In this document: piece after piece, positions 37,197 through 45,957 of the stretch | Position numbering within the stretch: position 1 is the stretch's first letter | How the letters are laid out: every line of letters starts with the position of its first letter | Assembly (NCBI GenBank): GCA_013151865.1 | Contig: JAADHN010000066.1 | Location: forward strand, 1,438 to 65,437 | Source: Kiritimatiellota bacterium | GTDB lineage: Bacteria; Verrucomicrobiota; Lentisphaeria; Oligosphaerales; JAADHN01 | Direction: 5' to 3' | DNA length: 64,000 bases | The notes under the pieces: generated by a model | Databases searched by the model: none | What the model saw: only the letters and a program-made list of their open reading frames with translations | Told to the model about the DNA's origin: nothing | Position numbers and translations under genes: made by a program

Positions 37197-38321
37197 ATGT
37201 CCAATAAAACAAGAATCGGAGTCGTCGGGTTCGCCCACATGCACGTCAACCACGTGGCCGAAATGTTCGCCCGCCATCCGAACACCGAGTGGGCGGGGTG
37301 TGCCGACACTGTGCCGCTGGTGCCCGAGAAGTCCACGGTGCGCTACACGCGGGCGTGGAACAAGCAACACGTGATGAGCGAGTTCGGCATCGCGCCCGAG
37401 TTCGATTCCGTCGAGGCGTTGCTGGCCGAAGGCAAACCGGATGTGGTCATCGTGTGCAGCGAAAACGTATTCCATCCGGACATCGTCGAGACATGTGCCG
37501 CGGCCGGGACTCACGTCTGCGTCGAAAAACCCATGGCCATGAATCTCGCCCATGGATTGCGTATGATACGGGCCGCGGAAGCCGCCGGGACGACTTTGGC
37601 GGTGAACTGGCCGATCGCGTGGTCCCCGCAAATGCACGAACTCAAACGCCTGATCGACGCGAGCGCCATCGGACGCATCCTGCAGGTGAAGTACCGGGCG
37701 GGGCACACCGGACCGCTGGGACCCGGGGCGGCGCACACGGGCGGCGGGGGCAAAGTCGAGGGAAGACTGACGGACCCGGAGCGCGCCGCGTCCTGGTGGC
37801 ATCGGACCGAGGCCGGCGGCGGGGCCCTCATCGATTTCTGCTGCTACGGGGCCATGCTGAGTCGCTGGCTGGTCGGCGAACAGGCCCAAGCGGCCGTGGC
37901 ACTCAAAGCGAACCTCGACAGTCATTGGGGAGAAGCGGACGACAACGCGGTTATGATCGTGCGGTTTCCCGGCGCCATCGGACTTTACGAAGGCACTTGG
38001 ACAACCCGGCATCACGGCGTGCCGACCGGTCCGATTATATACGGCACAGAAGGCACGCTCGTGGCGGACCGGCAGGACGGCAAGCCCGTGGTCCGGCTGG
38101 AACGGGGCCGTGGCGCGGAAATCGTCGAGCCGCCCCCGCTTCCCCAGGGTCGAACCGATATCGCCGAGGAGGTCCTGCATCGTCTCGCGACTGGAGAACC
38201 TCTGAATCCCCTGGTGGACATCCCTCTGAATCTCGATGCACTTGCCATTCTCGATGCCGGGGTCCGGTCCGCCGCCACCGGACGACTCGAAATGGTAAAC
38301 AACCGGAACTGGCCGTCATGA
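37197..38321 (+). CDS. Gfo/Idh/MocA family dehydrogenase in the glycyl radical enzyme cluster
   Basis: 374 residues; ATG 37197 is well spaced behind AAGGAGGAAA. The Rossmann motif GVVGFAHMHVNH is unusual in having FAHMH after the glycines rather than GxG. The family EKPM motif supplies K111, and a C-terminal sheet domain follows (GGGALIDFCCYG, with the DFxxH-type position as DFCCYG). Cytoplasmic, no signal. Its stop codon overlaps the next start (ATGA), so it is translationally coupled to the second isomerase-like protein. It is likely to oxidise a sugar or cyclitol that the flanking isomerases feed into the pathway. Confidence 0.92.
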   Translation: MSNKTRIGVVGFAHMHVNHVAEMFARHPNTEWAGCADTVPLVPEKSTVRYTRAWNKQHVMSEFGIAPEFDSVEALLAEGKPDVVIVCSENVFHPDIVETCAAAGTHVCVEKPMAMNLAHGLRMIRAAEAAGTTLAVNWPIAWSPQMHELKRLIDASAIGRILQVKYRAGHTGPLGPGAAHTGGGGKVEGRLTDPERAASWWHRTEAGGGALIDFCCYGAMLSRWLVGEQAQAAVALKANLDSHWGEADDNAVMIVRFPGAIGLYEGTWTTRHHGVPTGPIIYGTEGTLVADRQDGKPVVRLERGRGAEIVEPPPLPQGRTDIAEEVLHRLATGEPLNPLVDIPLNLDALAILDAGVRSAATGRLEMVNNRNWPS

Positions 38322-39163
38322 CGTTTGCCTGCAGTACCTGGAATTTTACCGAGGAAATCGAGAACGGGACGCAGGACCTGCCAAGCGTGGTCGCAGAAAT
38401 CGCCGGGCTCGGATTCGACGCGGTCGAGGTCATGGGCTATCATCTCCCATCCGTGGACCGTTCTGCTCTTCGCGAACTCCGCAACCACGCCGAGGCCCAC
38501 GGGGTGAGTATCTGTGCCGTGGATGCGCGCAACCTGCGGCTCGGCGCCCCCTGGCCGGAGTACCGCACCGAGATCGCCACGATGGAACTCTGGGCCCTGT
38601 GCGCCGCGGAACTGGCTTGTCCGGTCGTCGCCGTTTTCCTGGGCGGATTCGATGCGCCGGAGCAACGTCCGGCCCAACTGGCGCGTGACCATGCCGCGCT
38701 GAAAGAATGTGCGGAGTTCGCAGAACGGAGGGGTGTCCGCATCGGCGTCGAGAACCACCGGATCTACCTGACGAAGAACGCAAACCTGGACCCGCCCGGC
38801 CAGGAAATCGAGGATATCTTGACGCTTTTGGCCCACCCGGACTTGGCCGGGATCGGCACAGTGCCGGACACGGACAACGTCTTCCCCCGGCAATACCCGA
38901 ACCTGACGCCGGCGGAACGCCGCTTCACCCTCGATGCGTTCGCGCGACTGCTGCCGCGAGCGGTTCACGTCCATGTCAAGGTCAAGGGAATTCCGGGCTG
39001 TGAGCCGGAAGCGCAATTCCCGGCCGAAGCTGTCGCCGGCCGCCTGCGCGACGCCGGCTACGACGGAGCGGTGAGCCTGGAACTCATGAAACCGGCGCTC
39101 GGCCCGAAGAGGGACGTATTGGCGGCGAACCTCGAGGTTTTGCGGACCGCCTGCAACCGGTGA
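38318..39163 (+). CDS. Sugar phosphate isomerase/epimerase-like TIM-barrel protein (second copy)
   Basis: 281 residues. ATG 38318 lies in an ATGA overlap with the preceding dehydrogenase stop; the open frame extends back across that gene but is a shadow there. Xylose-isomerase-like TIM barrel: FACSTWNFTEEI, GFDAVEVMGYHLPS, VRIGVENHRIYLT, GTVPDTDNVF, AVHVHVKVKGI and GAVSLELMKP provide the conserved Glu, Asp and His metal site. It differs clearly from the copy at 35.2 kb, so the two are likely to act on different steps. The next gene (LVIVD protein) starts 39 bp on. Confidence 0.92.
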   Translation: MTFACSTWNFTEEIENGTQDLPSVVAEIAGLGFDAVEVMGYHLPSVDRSALRELRNHAEAHGVSICAVDARNLRLGAPWPEYRTEIATMELWALCAAELACPVVAVFLGGFDAPEQRPAQLARDHAALKECAEFAERRGVRIGVENHRIYLTKNANLDPPGQEIEDILTLLAHPDLAGIGTVPDTDNVFPRQYPNLTPAERRFTLDAFARLLPRAVHVHVKVKGIPGCEPEAQFPAEAVAGRLRDAGYDGAVSLELMKPALGPKRDVLAANLEVLRTACNR

Positions 39164-39202
39164 CCCGGCAGCGAAACGAGGCAGAGAGGCGCCGAACGCA
39201 CC

Positions 39203-41302
39203 ATGTTCAAGTCCCGGAACAACATTTCACGACATGGCCTGTGCGGGGCGGCATGGGCGACCACAGTATGGATTGGAACGATGGCGGCCTATTCGGCGGA
39301 CAGAGACCGGGGGCAAGCCGGCCGGCCTTCGGACCGGTACGGTCGAGAACTCGCCGAAGTGGCCAGACTGGGGCTGAAAGGCTGCATGGACGCCGCGGTC
39401 GCCGGCAATGTCTTGTTTGTAATCGGCGGCGGGAAATTGACCGTATGGGACATCAGCCGGCCGGCTTCCCCGGTACGTCTCGGTTCGCTGGGCAACCTGG
39501 GAAATACGCGCCAAATCGAGGTCAAGGACCGTGTGGCATACATCACCGCCCGATCCGACGGCCTGTTTCTGGTCGACGTCGGCGTGCCGCAGACTCCGAA
39601 GCTGCTCTCACACTTTGACACGATCGAAATGGCCACCGGCATCTGGATCACCGGCAAGATCGCGCTCGTGGCGCAGCGCACCTACGGGGTGCAACTCGTG
39701 GACGTGAGCAATCCGAAAAAACCCCTCCACCTCGGTACGGTGCGCACCGGGGAGGCGCAGTCGGTCGTAGCCCGGAACGGCATCGCGTATGTCGGAGTCT
39801 GGGCCGCCCGCAAATTGGTCGTTTGCGACATTCGCGATCCGCGCCGGCCGCAGGTGCTCTCCAAAACGTCGTTGGACGGGTATGGCGACGGAGTGTGGGT
39901 GCAGGGAAAGTACTGTTTTGTCAGTACGGGGCATCATGCGGCAGGAATGAAAAAACGGAACGAATCCGACCCTTGTTTCGGCGGCGGACACGGATTGGAG
40001 ATCTTCGACGTGAGCGATCCGTCGAAGCCCGCACGCGTTTCGCGGATCAAGACGCCGCGTTTCTACCGCATAGGCATGGATATGTGGGACGTGGCGGTCA
40101 GCGGCCGTTACGCCTACCTGGGGGACACCTACAACGGGTTCTTCATTCTGGATGTCGGGGACCCGGCGAGGCCGCGCTTCGCGGCACATAAGCAATTGCC
40201 TTTTGTCAAGAGCCGAAACGCCCACAGTCCGGTCGGCGGTTTTGCGGTGACCGACGGCTACGTCTACGTGGCCGGAGCCTGGTCGGACCTCCACGTGTTG
40301 GCCGCGCCCGGTCTGGCCCGGCCTGTGGAAATCGCGGACCCCGACCCACCGGGCATTCGGCCGCCGCAGCCCGATGCACCGACCGGGTTCCGAGTTTATC
40401 GCCCGAAAGGGCAGGTTTGGGCCGTGACGTTCGCAGGAGACACTGCCCTTGTCGCCGCCGGCAGCGCCGGTGTCCACACCGTGCAGCTCTGGCCGAAGAT
40501 CACGAGACTGCACGTCTTTCCGACGGACGGTTTTGCCTGTGACGTCAAAGTGTACGGCAGTCGGGCGTACGTCGCCGAGGGGAAGGGCGGGCTGTCGATC
40601 TGCCGGCTTGGTCCGGGCGGCGTCCTCGAGCGTATCGGGCGATACCGTTCGCGCGGCAGGTCCATCCGACAGGTGGTGGTTCCCGCTCCGGGTCGATACG
40701 CACTCGTTCAGGCGGGCGGCTCCTGGTTCGAAATCGTCGACGTTTCGGACCCACGCCGCCCGGTCCGGGTCCTGCGGGATTCCCAGCCCGGCTTGCTCTA
40801 CGGGTACCAGATCATGGAGGGCTTGTACGAAAATCGCTACGCCTGCTGCTTTTGGCATGTGAGCGGGTTCCACTGGTACGATCTCCGCGGGGAAAACGGC
40901 CCGATGCGATCCGGGGACAACTACCCTGAACGCGTCGGAGCGGCCAATGGGCTGGCGCTCTTGGAAAATGGGACGGAAGCGCTCTGCACACTGAACGACG
41001 GGCGATACTTCCTGTTGAAGCGGACGGAGAAGCGCCCGCTGGCGGAGCTGCCGAAGTTCGGTACGGGCCAGGCTGGACTGTCGGGAGGCAAGCCCAGCAT
41101 ATTCGGAAACACCCTCTACGTGTCCAACCGGCCCCGGGGAACGGTAACCGTTATGGACATCTCCGACATCACAAAACCGAAACTGCTGGCGAAATACCGA
41201 CTCGACGGCAATCCGGGGCTCGCTGTCGAGCACAACGGCGTGGCGGTGATTCCCGCCGGGTACCAGGGGCTGCTCGTTCAAGCTGAGACGCAAACACCAT
41301 GA
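39203..41302 (+). CDS. Secreted LVIVD-repeat beta-propeller protein
   Basis: 699 residues; GAGAGGCG precedes ATG 39203. A signal peptide ends near AAYSA/DR (residue 32). The rest is built of LVIVD repeats, each with a strand pair ending in a V-x-D-[VI]-x-[DN]-P-x-x-P motif: LTVWDISRPASP, LFLVDVGVPQTP, VQLVDVSNPKKP, LVVCDIRDPRRP, LEIFDVSDPSKP, FFILDVGDPARP, FEIVDVSDPRRP, VTVMDISDITKP. These form one or two beta-propellers outside the cytoplasm; function in the family is unknown. The stop overlaps the glycyl radical enzyme start (ATGA), which is odd for a secreted protein and a cytoplasmic enzyme. Confidence 0.92.
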   Translation: MFKSRNNISRHGLCGAAWATTVWIGTMAAYSADRDRGQAGRPSDRYGRELAEVARLGLKGCMDAAVAGNVLFVIGGGKLTVWDISRPASPVRLGSLGNLGNTRQIEVKDRVAYITARSDGLFLVDVGVPQTPKLLSHFDTIEMATGIWITGKIALVAQRTYGVQLVDVSNPKKPLHLGTVRTGEAQSVVARNGIAYVGVWAARKLVVCDIRDPRRPQVLSKTSLDGYGDGVWVQGKYCFVSTGHHAAGMKKRNESDPCFGGGHGLEIFDVSDPSKPARVSRIKTPRFYRIGMDMWDVAVSGRYAYLGDTYNGFFILDVGDPARPRFAAHKQLPFVKSRNAHSPVGGFAVTDGYVYVAGAWSDLHVLAAPGLARPVEIADPDPPGIRPPQPDAPTGFRVYRPKGQVWAVTFAGDTALVAAGSAGVHTVQLWPKITRLHVFPTDGFACDVKVYGSRAYVAEGKGGLSICRLGPGGVLERIGRYRSRGRSIRQVVVPAPGRYALVQAGGSWFEIVDVSDPRRPVRVLRDSQPGLLYGYQIMEGLYENRYACCFWHVSGFHWYDLRGENGPMRSGDNYPERVGAANGLALLENGTEALCTLNDGRYFLLKRTEKRPLAELPKFGTGQAGLSGGKPSIFGNTLYVSNRPRGTVTVMDISDITKPKLLAKYRLDGNPGLAVEHNGVAVIPAGYQGLLVQAETQTP

Positions 41303-43578
41303 ACAGGCCATCCGAAACCGTCAGCCCGGAAATCGCTTCGGGGCTGGATTTCACTGATCTCGACGTGCGTTTGGCCGAGCTGCGCCGAATCAAGGACCGA
41401 TATACAGCCATCAAGCGCCGGGCCGGGCCGCGGGACAACGATGACTGGGGCAACATTCCCCTCGAAAGCTCCTTCCGGTTTGAACCCGAGAGCGACCGAC
41501 CCGACGGCCTGATTATCGGACCCCGGCTGTGCGGACTGAACTTCCGGCGCTTCCTGGAACAGACCCCGTTGTACGTCAACCCGGTATCGTCGCTGCTCGG
41601 CGGGTACTTCACGGTCTTCGGCGGGACCGTGACGCGCTGGGATGAGGATGCAGCCCCGTACGATCGCCTGAAACCGTATCACGAGCAGTACAACATCATC
41701 CACGGCATTCAGGCCGCGCACCATTTCGGGATCGACCTCGGGATCGGTTTGGAGCTGGGATTCGGCGGCCTGCTCGAGAAAGTGCGACGCTGCCGGTCCA
41801 CGCACTCGGCCCCGGATATCGAGTTCTACGAGGGGCTCGAACACGCCGTTCTCGGCATCCAACAGTGGATTCGCCGGCACACGGCCGCGGCCCGCGCCCG
41901 GCACGAACGCGAACGCGACCCGTTCCTCCTGCGGAACCTCGAAGAACTGGTCGCCTTGAACGAACGCTTGGTCCAGGCCCCGCCGCGAACGTTTCGGGAA
42001 GCCTGCCAATGGACCGCTTGGTACCAAATGGCGGCACGCATCTACAACGGCAGCGGCGCCGTCGGTCGGATCGACCGGCATTTCCTGCCGTTCTTTCGAC
42101 AAGACATGGCCGCAGGACGTCTCACGGAGGCGGATGCCATCCTCCACTTGGCTTGCCTGAACCTGACAGACCCCCAGTATTACCACGTGTCCGGAATCGA
42201 CGAACAGGGCGGGGACGCCACCAACGAACTCTCGTTTCTGCTGCTCGAGGCGGTCCGTCGCCTGCACGTCCCGGCCAACGTATCGGTCGGCGTGCACCCG
42301 GGCATCGACCGCGGGCTGCTGCGCAAGGGGGTGACCATGCTTTTCCGTGAGAAACTGGGTATCCCCCGTTTCTTCGGCATCGAGAACATCGCCCGGGGAT
42401 ACGCCCGAAACAATGTGCCGCTCGAAGTGGCGCGAACCCGCGCCCAGGTAGGGTGCCATTGGACCTGCCTGCCCGGCCGCGAGTATTCATTGAGCGACGT
42501 GATCAAGATCAACTTCGCCAAAGTCTTTCTGGCAGCGTTCGATGACATGATGGCCGACAGTGGGACACGCGCCGTCGCGCGTCTCTGGACACTGTTCGTC
42601 GGGCACCTCGACAAGGCCGTGGCCGTGGCCGCGGACGGCATCGATCTGCACATGGAATTCGAGCATCGGTTCGCCCCCGAACTGGTGCTCGATCTGCTCT
42701 GTCACGGTCCCGTGGAAAAAGGCGTGGACGCCTCGCACGGCGCGCTCGAGTACAACACCATCTGCGTGGACGGCGCAGCCCTGGCCACGACCGCCGATTC
42801 CTTCGCCGCACTCGAACAACGGATCGAACGCGAGGGACGCCTGGACTGGGACCGGGTGGCGGACGCCCTGGCACGGGATTTCGAAAACACTCCGGAAGTG
42901 CAGGCGTTGTTGAGCAGCGTGCCGGCTTACGGCCGGGGCGGCACGCGGGGCGATTTCTGGGCCGAGCGGATCAGTCGGACTTTCACCCACTTGGTTACAC
43001 GCAAGCCGACCCCGGACGGCTGGCCCATGGTCCCGGGCCTGTTCTCGTGGGCCAGCACCATTCCCATGGGCCGCGTGACCGGGGCAACGCCGAACGGACG
43101 CAATGCCGCGACGCCCATTTCCTTCGGGGCGAACCCCGACAACGGCGTCCGCAAGGGCGGGCCGGTAACACCCACCAGCCTCTCGACCGCCGTAGCCGCC
43201 GTGCAACCGGGTTTCGGGAACGCGGCCCCCATGCAGCTCGACCTGGATCCGGGACTGGTCCAAGACGAACGCGGCATCCACGCCGTCGAGGCCCTGATCC
43301 GCGGACATTTCGATCAGGGCGGCACCTTGATCAACGCCAATGTACTCAGCAAGCGCATGATCCGGGATGCGTACCGGCATCCGGAGAAATACCCGGACCT
43401 GGTGGTGCGCGTAACCGGGTTCAGCGCCTACTTCGCCAGTCTGTCTCCGGAATTCCGGAAACTGGTGTGCGACCGAATCGTCGGCGGCGCTGCCGACGAC
43501 GAGGGCGATGCCTCCCGCGTCCGTGCAGACTCCAGTGGCGCCGCAGTGCAGCAGCAGCCCCCCCAGCCTGAGGCGTAG
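41299..43578 (+). CDS. Glycyl radical enzyme (pyruvate formate-lyase-like), new subtype
   Basis: 759 residues. These enzymes use a backbone glycyl radical to form a thiyl radical on an active-site Cys, cleaving C-C, C-O, C-N or C-S bonds without oxygen. The PFL barrel fits (GRIDRHFLPFFRQDM, YYHVSGIDEQGGDATNELSFLLLEAV, ANVSVGVHPGIDRGLL). The glycyl loop VRVTGFSAYFASLS carries G707 near the C-terminus. The cysteine loop reads QVGCHWTCLPGREYS, with C386 as the likely thiyl residue and C390 nearby. Known lyases/dehydratases (choline, glycerol, isethionate) carry Cys-x-Glu there; this one has Cys-His-Trp. No activase gene is adjacent. The poly-Gln/Pro tail after the glycyl domain is low-complexity. 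Last gene of the cluster. Substrate unknown; neighbours suggest a sugar-derived compound. Confidence 0.9.
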   Translation: MNRPSETVSPEIASGLDFTDLDVRLAELRRIKDRYTAIKRRAGPRDNDDWGNIPLESSFRFEPESDRPDGLIIGPRLCGLNFRRFLEQTPLYVNPVSSLLGGYFTVFGGTVTRWDEDAAPYDRLKPYHEQYNIIHGIQAAHHFGIDLGIGLELGFGGLLEKVRRCRSTHSAPDIEFYEGLEHAVLGIQQWIRRHTAAARARHERERDPFLLRNLEELVALNERLVQAPPRTFREACQWTAWYQMAARIYNGSGAVGRIDRHFLPFFRQDMAAGRLTEADAILHLACLNLTDPQYYHVSGIDEQGGDATNELSFLLLEAVRRLHVPANVSVGVHPGIDRGLLRKGVTMLFREKLGIPRFFGIENIARGYARNNVPLEVARTRAQVGCHWTCLPGREYSLSDVIKINFAKVFLAAFDDMMADSGTRAVARLWTLFVGHLDKAVAVAADGIDLHMEFEHRFAPELVLDLLCHGPVEKGVDASHGALEYNTICVDGAALATTADSFAALEQRIEREGRLDWDRVADALARDFENTPEVQALLSSVPAYGRGGTRGDFWAERISRTFTHLVTRKPTPDGWPMVPGLFSWASTIPMGRVTGATPNGRNAATPISFGANPDNGVRKGGPVTPTSLSTAVAAVQPGFGNAAPMQLDLDPGLVQDERGIHAVEALIRGHFDQGGTLINANVLSKRMIRDAYRHPEKYPDLVVRVTGFSAYFASLSPEFRKLVCDRIVGGAADDEGDASRVRADSSGAAVQQQPPQPEA

Positions 43579-43589
43579 GCACTTCGCGA

Positions 43590-43610
43590 ACCGTCCTCGC
43601 GAGAGACGGT
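43590..43610 (+). terminator. Hairpin just after the glycyl radical enzyme
   Basis: ACCGTC/GACGGT (43590-43595 and 43605-43610) flank a loop that itself contains CTCGCGAG. It begins 12 bp after the stop codon and is followed by the palindrome CCCCCGGGGG, with no U-run. It probably ends the cluster transcript but this is not certain. Confidence 0.35.
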
Positions 43611-43722
43611 CCCCCGGGGGCCCTCGACTCGACGGCGGCCGTGTGCTGCGCCGGAGGAACAGGGACGCACTCAGTCACGCTACGTGAGCCCGACAGGACC
43701 CTCACCCAATTGGGAACGAGGC

Positions 43723-45822
43723 ATGCCCCAGAGCCCCCCAGGACACACGGCATTGGTTGCGATGGTGGCTGTCGCCGTTGCCGTTCAGACCGATGCGGAC
43801 GCAGTTGACCCGCCGCCGCCATCCGCCGCGGCGAGTTCGGCGCAGGTCGTGAACCTGCTGGAGTCCCCGCAAAACTGGGCACAATCCCAACACCCTCCGC
43901 CGCCACGAGTCCACTTCGAGCCGGGTGGGACCATCCGCCTGGAAGGCGCGCAAACGCCCGAAACGCCGGTGCGAATCCGGTATGCACGCGAACTGCCGTT
44001 TCTTGCCGGGAGCATTCTCACATTCGCCGTCACGATCTCGAAGGCCGGACCGAACAGCGAAATCGGGTTGCAGCTCGATGGAATCAGAGATGCCGAAAAC
44101 CGGACTGTCGCCGTCCGTTTCTTTCCCCGGATACCGGCGGTCCAAGTCGGCAACCGTCGTCGTGTCTTTGCGTATGTGGCCGAAGACGCCGGACTGGACC
44201 GACAATTCGATGTCGCATTCGACAACAACGCCTTGACCGTAATCTGGTCCGGCGAAAAACTGCTGGACCTGCCGGTCCGGTGCCCGTCCGGGCACATCCG
44301 ACCGTCGTTGTTTGCGCGCGGGGCGAACGTGCGCGTCAACCGGCTCGGGTTGGCGCTGACGTCCGGCGCCGTTGCTCCCGGCGCGGGCTCGGTATGTCGG
44401 ATCGACGCCGGGCTCCGAACCATGCGACGCCTGCCCGATCCATGGCCGTTCTATTTCGGTGTCCATTACAGCCGTGCCGCCCCAGACCATCCGCCGGCGG
44501 CCTGGAAAACGGTGCGCGGTTACGGCGGCCCGCACGTTGCGCTTCCCCCGAAGGAGAACCGATCCGTTCCGGCCCGCCCCGGTCCGTTCACCGGCCGGAA
44601 TGTGTACTTCTCATTGGCGGACTTTCGGCGTTACAGCCGCTGGGGAAACGGCCCGTCGATGTCGGTGCTTGTTCCCGAACTGATCCACTGCCGTCTCACC
44701 GGCATCTGTCCCCTGCCCGCCGTCCGTCTTTCGGGGACTGCACGTGCGCCCCAGAGTCTGGATAAAGACGTGCTTTACTGGGCGCTCAGAGACGTTCACG
44801 AGAAGTTCCCGCCGGCGCGCCGATGGCTCCGCTGGCAATGGGGCAACGAGGTCAATGGGATCGGCGGCTTCGACCCCTTCCACTGGAAAGCCCGCCTGGC
44901 GCGCACCGGCGGCTCGCCCTGGCCGTATTTTAATCGGAAAGAAACCGCGGACGCCTATGCGGAACAGGTGTTGGCGCCTGCCATCGAGGTCGTGCGCCGG
45001 GTGGCGCAGGACGTGTACGGAGAGCCCACCGCCGTCCCGGTGGTCGCCGGCAGCGTCGCGAACAGCTACAATCCAGCCTCCCGCGCCTGGCTGCGCCGGG
45101 TATTGTTCCACCGCATCCGCGGGGATGCCGCGCCTTCGCTGGCGGGCGAGCCGATTTGGAAATACGTCGATGTGATAACGGTCCATTACCCCTTTGCCCG
45201 GGACGCCGGTGCGGATGTCATGCAGGAACTGTGGCGTGAGTACGTCGATTCCGGCAAAGTCCGGGCGGTGTGGATCACGGAAGAACACGGACGCCGCGGG
45301 CGCGGCCCGGTCACCGTCGTCCGCCGGGGAATGGCCTTCATCGATTGGGTGGCGCGCCATGCGCTCTCGGCACAGCAGGTGCGGCTGTGCTGGTGGGGAA
45401 TCGACCGGGAAAAAGTTGGAGGCCGGGCACGGGATGCCGTGCAACGAATCGGGGAGTTTCTCGGAGACCGCCCCCTGTTCGAGCGCAGCCGGGATGTTCC
45501 CGGCGGTCGCCTCTACGTACTGGCCGCGACAGCGGGGGACGGACGCGTGCAGCGACTGCTGGCGGCGCTGACGCATACGAAAAAGGCCGGCGCCCCGCCA
45601 CAGCGCCTGGACTTGGCCATGTCCGCGGAAGAATTGGCCGGACGCGCAGTCTCCGTCACACAATTCGTATATTCCGAAACCCACCCGCCGCGGAAGAATG
45701 CCGGCCCCCAATTCCGGCTTGAGAACGGCGTTCTACACCTGGAACTGGCGCCCTCACCCCTCCAAGGGGCCGTTCTCATCCTTGCGGAATTCGGGGCCGC
45801 GTCCGCATCTTCGAACCGGTGA
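43723..45822 (+). CDS. Secreted clan-A glycoside hydrolase-like protein
   Basis: 699 residues; ATG 43723 follows GGGAACGAGG. A signal peptide (hydrophobic 10-22, end near TDADA) leads to a jelly-roll domain of about 180 residues (RYARELPFLAGSILTFAVTIS ...), then a TIM-barrel with WQWGNEVNG (N375-E376, the clan-A acid/base pair) and VWITEEHG (E520, E521, nucleophile candidates). A C-terminal beta-sandwich follows. This two-Glu arrangement fits retaining clan GH-A hydrolases such as GH39 and GH5-like proteins. It lies 144 bp downstream of the glycyl radical enzyme, beyond the hairpin, so it may have its own promoter. It may release the sugar used by the cluster, an inference from position. Confidence 0.83.
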   Translation: MPQSPPGHTALVAMVAVAVAVQTDADAVDPPPPSAAASSAQVVNLLESPQNWAQSQHPPPPRVHFEPGGTIRLEGAQTPETPVRIRYARELPFLAGSILTFAVTISKAGPNSEIGLQLDGIRDAENRTVAVRFFPRIPAVQVGNRRRVFAYVAEDAGLDRQFDVAFDNNALTVIWSGEKLLDLPVRCPSGHIRPSLFARGANVRVNRLGLALTSGAVAPGAGSVCRIDAGLRTMRRLPDPWPFYFGVHYSRAAPDHPPAAWKTVRGYGGPHVALPPKENRSVPARPGPFTGRNVYFSLADFRRYSRWGNGPSMSVLVPELIHCRLTGICPLPAVRLSGTARAPQSLDKDVLYWALRDVHEKFPPARRWLRWQWGNEVNGIGGFDPFHWKARLARTGGSPWPYFNRKETADAYAEQVLAPAIEVVRRVAQDVYGEPTAVPVVAGSVANSYNPASRAWLRRVLFHRIRGDAAPSLAGEPIWKYVDVITVHYPFARDAGADVMQELWREYVDSGKVRAVWITEEHGRRGRGPVTVVRRGMAFIDWVARHALSAQQVRLCWWGIDREKVGGRARDAVQRIGEFLGDRPLFERSRDVPGGRLYVLAATAGDGRVQRLLAALTHTKKAGAPPQRLDLAMSAEELAGRAVSVTQFVYSETHPPRKNAGPQFRLENGVLHLELAPSPLQGAVLILAEFGAASASSNR

Positions 45823-45957
45823 GCGTCAGTGACGCCCGGCCGCGCGACAACTCCGGACGGACGTCATAATACGCACTCGCCCGAAAACGCACCGCAACAA
45901 CGGGTACTCCTCCCCGGAGTGCGCAGGGCCTCGACATACACAGTCGCCCCGGTCCCC

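Noticed and set aside
43611..43620. CCCCCGGGGG palindrome as an operator
   Set aside because: Simple GC run expected at this base composition; no second site nearby.
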